A program made the position numbers and the translations under genes. From an uncultured Thalassospira sp. (GTDB taxonomy: Bacteria; Pseudomonadota; Alphaproteobacteria; Rhodospirillales_A; Thalassospiraceae), in the NCBI GenBank assembly GCA_946885765.1, contig CAMPHD010000214.1, forward strand, positions 1 through 5,933: 5,933 bases of DNA. Reading direction: 5' to 3'. The notes under the pieces were generated by a model. It made no database searches. It saw only the letters and a list, made by a program, of their open reading frames with translations, and was not told the origin of the DNA. Below, one piece after another: positions 5,353-5,933 of the stretch (its first letter is position 1; each line of letters opens with the position of its first letter).

Positions 5353-5933
5353 ATGCTGCTTATTGATCTTCTCCGATCCAGAACCCGCATCGATTTGCGG
5401 CTTGCGCTTGCTCTGCTATCGCTGGCATCGATTGCCACCACCATGGTGCTGATCATCGTCAATCTGGCATCTGAACAGGCCGAAGACGGTGAAACCAGCA
5501 TGCGTTTTCTCGGCATGATGGGCCTGTCGCTGATCGGCTATATCTGGGCCCAGAAAAAATCCAGCGACATGATCGCCGCCGAGGTGGAACACATCCTCCA
5601 TCAACTCCGCCTCAGCCTGTTTGACCGCGTGCGAAAGGCCGCCCCCGATACGTTGGCCAAAGTAGGACAGGGCGCGGTTCAAACCGCGCTGACCCAGGAA
5701 ATGCAAACCGTATCCGCCGCCCTGCCCCTGATGCTGAACGGCGTGCAGCAGGTGGTTCTGATCATCTGTGTCGCGGCCTATCTTGCGTGGCTGTCGACAT
5801 TTGCCTTTGTGATGATTTCCGTTCTGGCCATCGTGGTATCGACCATCCATCTGCAACGCATCCGTAAAATCAATGATGCGACCCGTGACGCGATTGATGA
5901 TGAAAACCTGCTCTTTGGCGGCCTGTCCGATCT
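5353..5933 (+). CDS. Second PvdE/SyrD-like ABC exporter, membrane domain only (3' end outside window)
   Basis: The frame opens at ATG 5353, 2 bp after the previous stop, and runs without a stop to the window edge, giving 193 residues. It starts with a short basic amphipathic segment (MLLIDLLRSR). Hydrophobic stretches follow near 17-38, 50-66, 129-147 and 148-166. It is a divergent paralogue of the gene before it: WLSTFAF (146-152) matches WLSTLAF (149-155) and ENLLFGGLSD (184-193) matches ETGLFGKVAD (187-196), with a constant offset of about three residues. Outside these blocks the two differ widely, so this is an old duplication and not a recent copy. A C-terminal ATPase domain is expected downstream but cannot be seen. 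The 2-bp spacing and close ribosome site imply one transcript and probably a heterodimeric pump with the neighbour. The membrane-domain call is good; the partner role is inferred. Confidence 0.8.
   Translation, partial: MLLIDLLRSRTRIDLRLALALLSLASIATTMVLIIVNLASEQAEDGETSMRFLGMMGLSLIGYIWAQKKSSDMIAAEVEHILHQLRLSLFDRVRKAAPDTLAKVGQGAVQTALTQEMQTVSAALPLMLNGVQQVVLIICVAAYLAWLSTFAFVMISVLAIVVSTIHLQRIRKINDATRDAIDDENLLFGGLSD

Noticed and set aside
5416..5856. Open 146-codon minus-strand frame, His/Gln/Gly-rich
   Set aside because: It is the antisense of the second exporter's membrane segments; the His and Gln richness is just the complement of hydrophobic codons.

Overview
The window comes from a moderately GC-rich bacterial chromosome with heavy use of CTT, GCC, GAT and CGC codons. 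The gene content is a TRAP-type TAXI binding protein, an ABC_sub_bind-family binding protein and PvdE/SyrD-type exporters. Together these suggest a Gram-negative alphaproteobacterium of the Rhodospirillales sort, for example something like Thalassospira. That placement is inferred from style and content, not proven by any marker gene.

Layout. (1) Bases 1-336 hold the C-terminal part of an ABC transporter substrate-binding protein whose gene starts outside the window. Its stop overlaps the ATG of a GNAT acetyltransferase gene (333-1013) in an ATGA junction, so the two look translationally coupled. (2) On the minus strand, a secreted TAXI-family solute receptor (1004-2269) converges on the acetyltransferase gene and overlaps its end by 10 bp. 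It carries an unusual acidic spacer between the signal peptide and the binding domain, and no TRAP membrane subunit is in view. (3) A divergent intergenic region (2270-2503) has a good sigma70-type promoter reading rightward. A 7-bp-arm inverted repeat touches its -35 box and is a plausible operator. (4) To the right lies a PLP enzyme of the diaminopropionate ammonia-lyase family (2504-3586). (5) After 114 bp come two tandem genes only 2 bp apart. Both belong to the cyclic-peptide/siderophore exporter type of ABC half-transporter (PvdE/SyrD/YojI-like): a complete 549-residue membrane-ATPase protein (3701-5350), then the membrane part of a second, divergent one (5353 to beyond the window end).

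How they may work together. The two exporter genes probably make a heterodimeric ABC pump. The lyase gene lies upstream on the same strand and may share its transcript. The most interesting reading is a small rightward unit that pairs amino-acid catabolism (2,3-diaminopropionate or a related amino acid) with export of a peptide-like or amino-acid-derived compound. The cargo is unknown, and no peptide precursor, NRPS or siderophore gene is visible here. The left-hand part looks like an ordinary transport and modification neighbourhood. No tRNA, rRNA, CRISPR array, insertion sequence or intrinsic terminator was seen.
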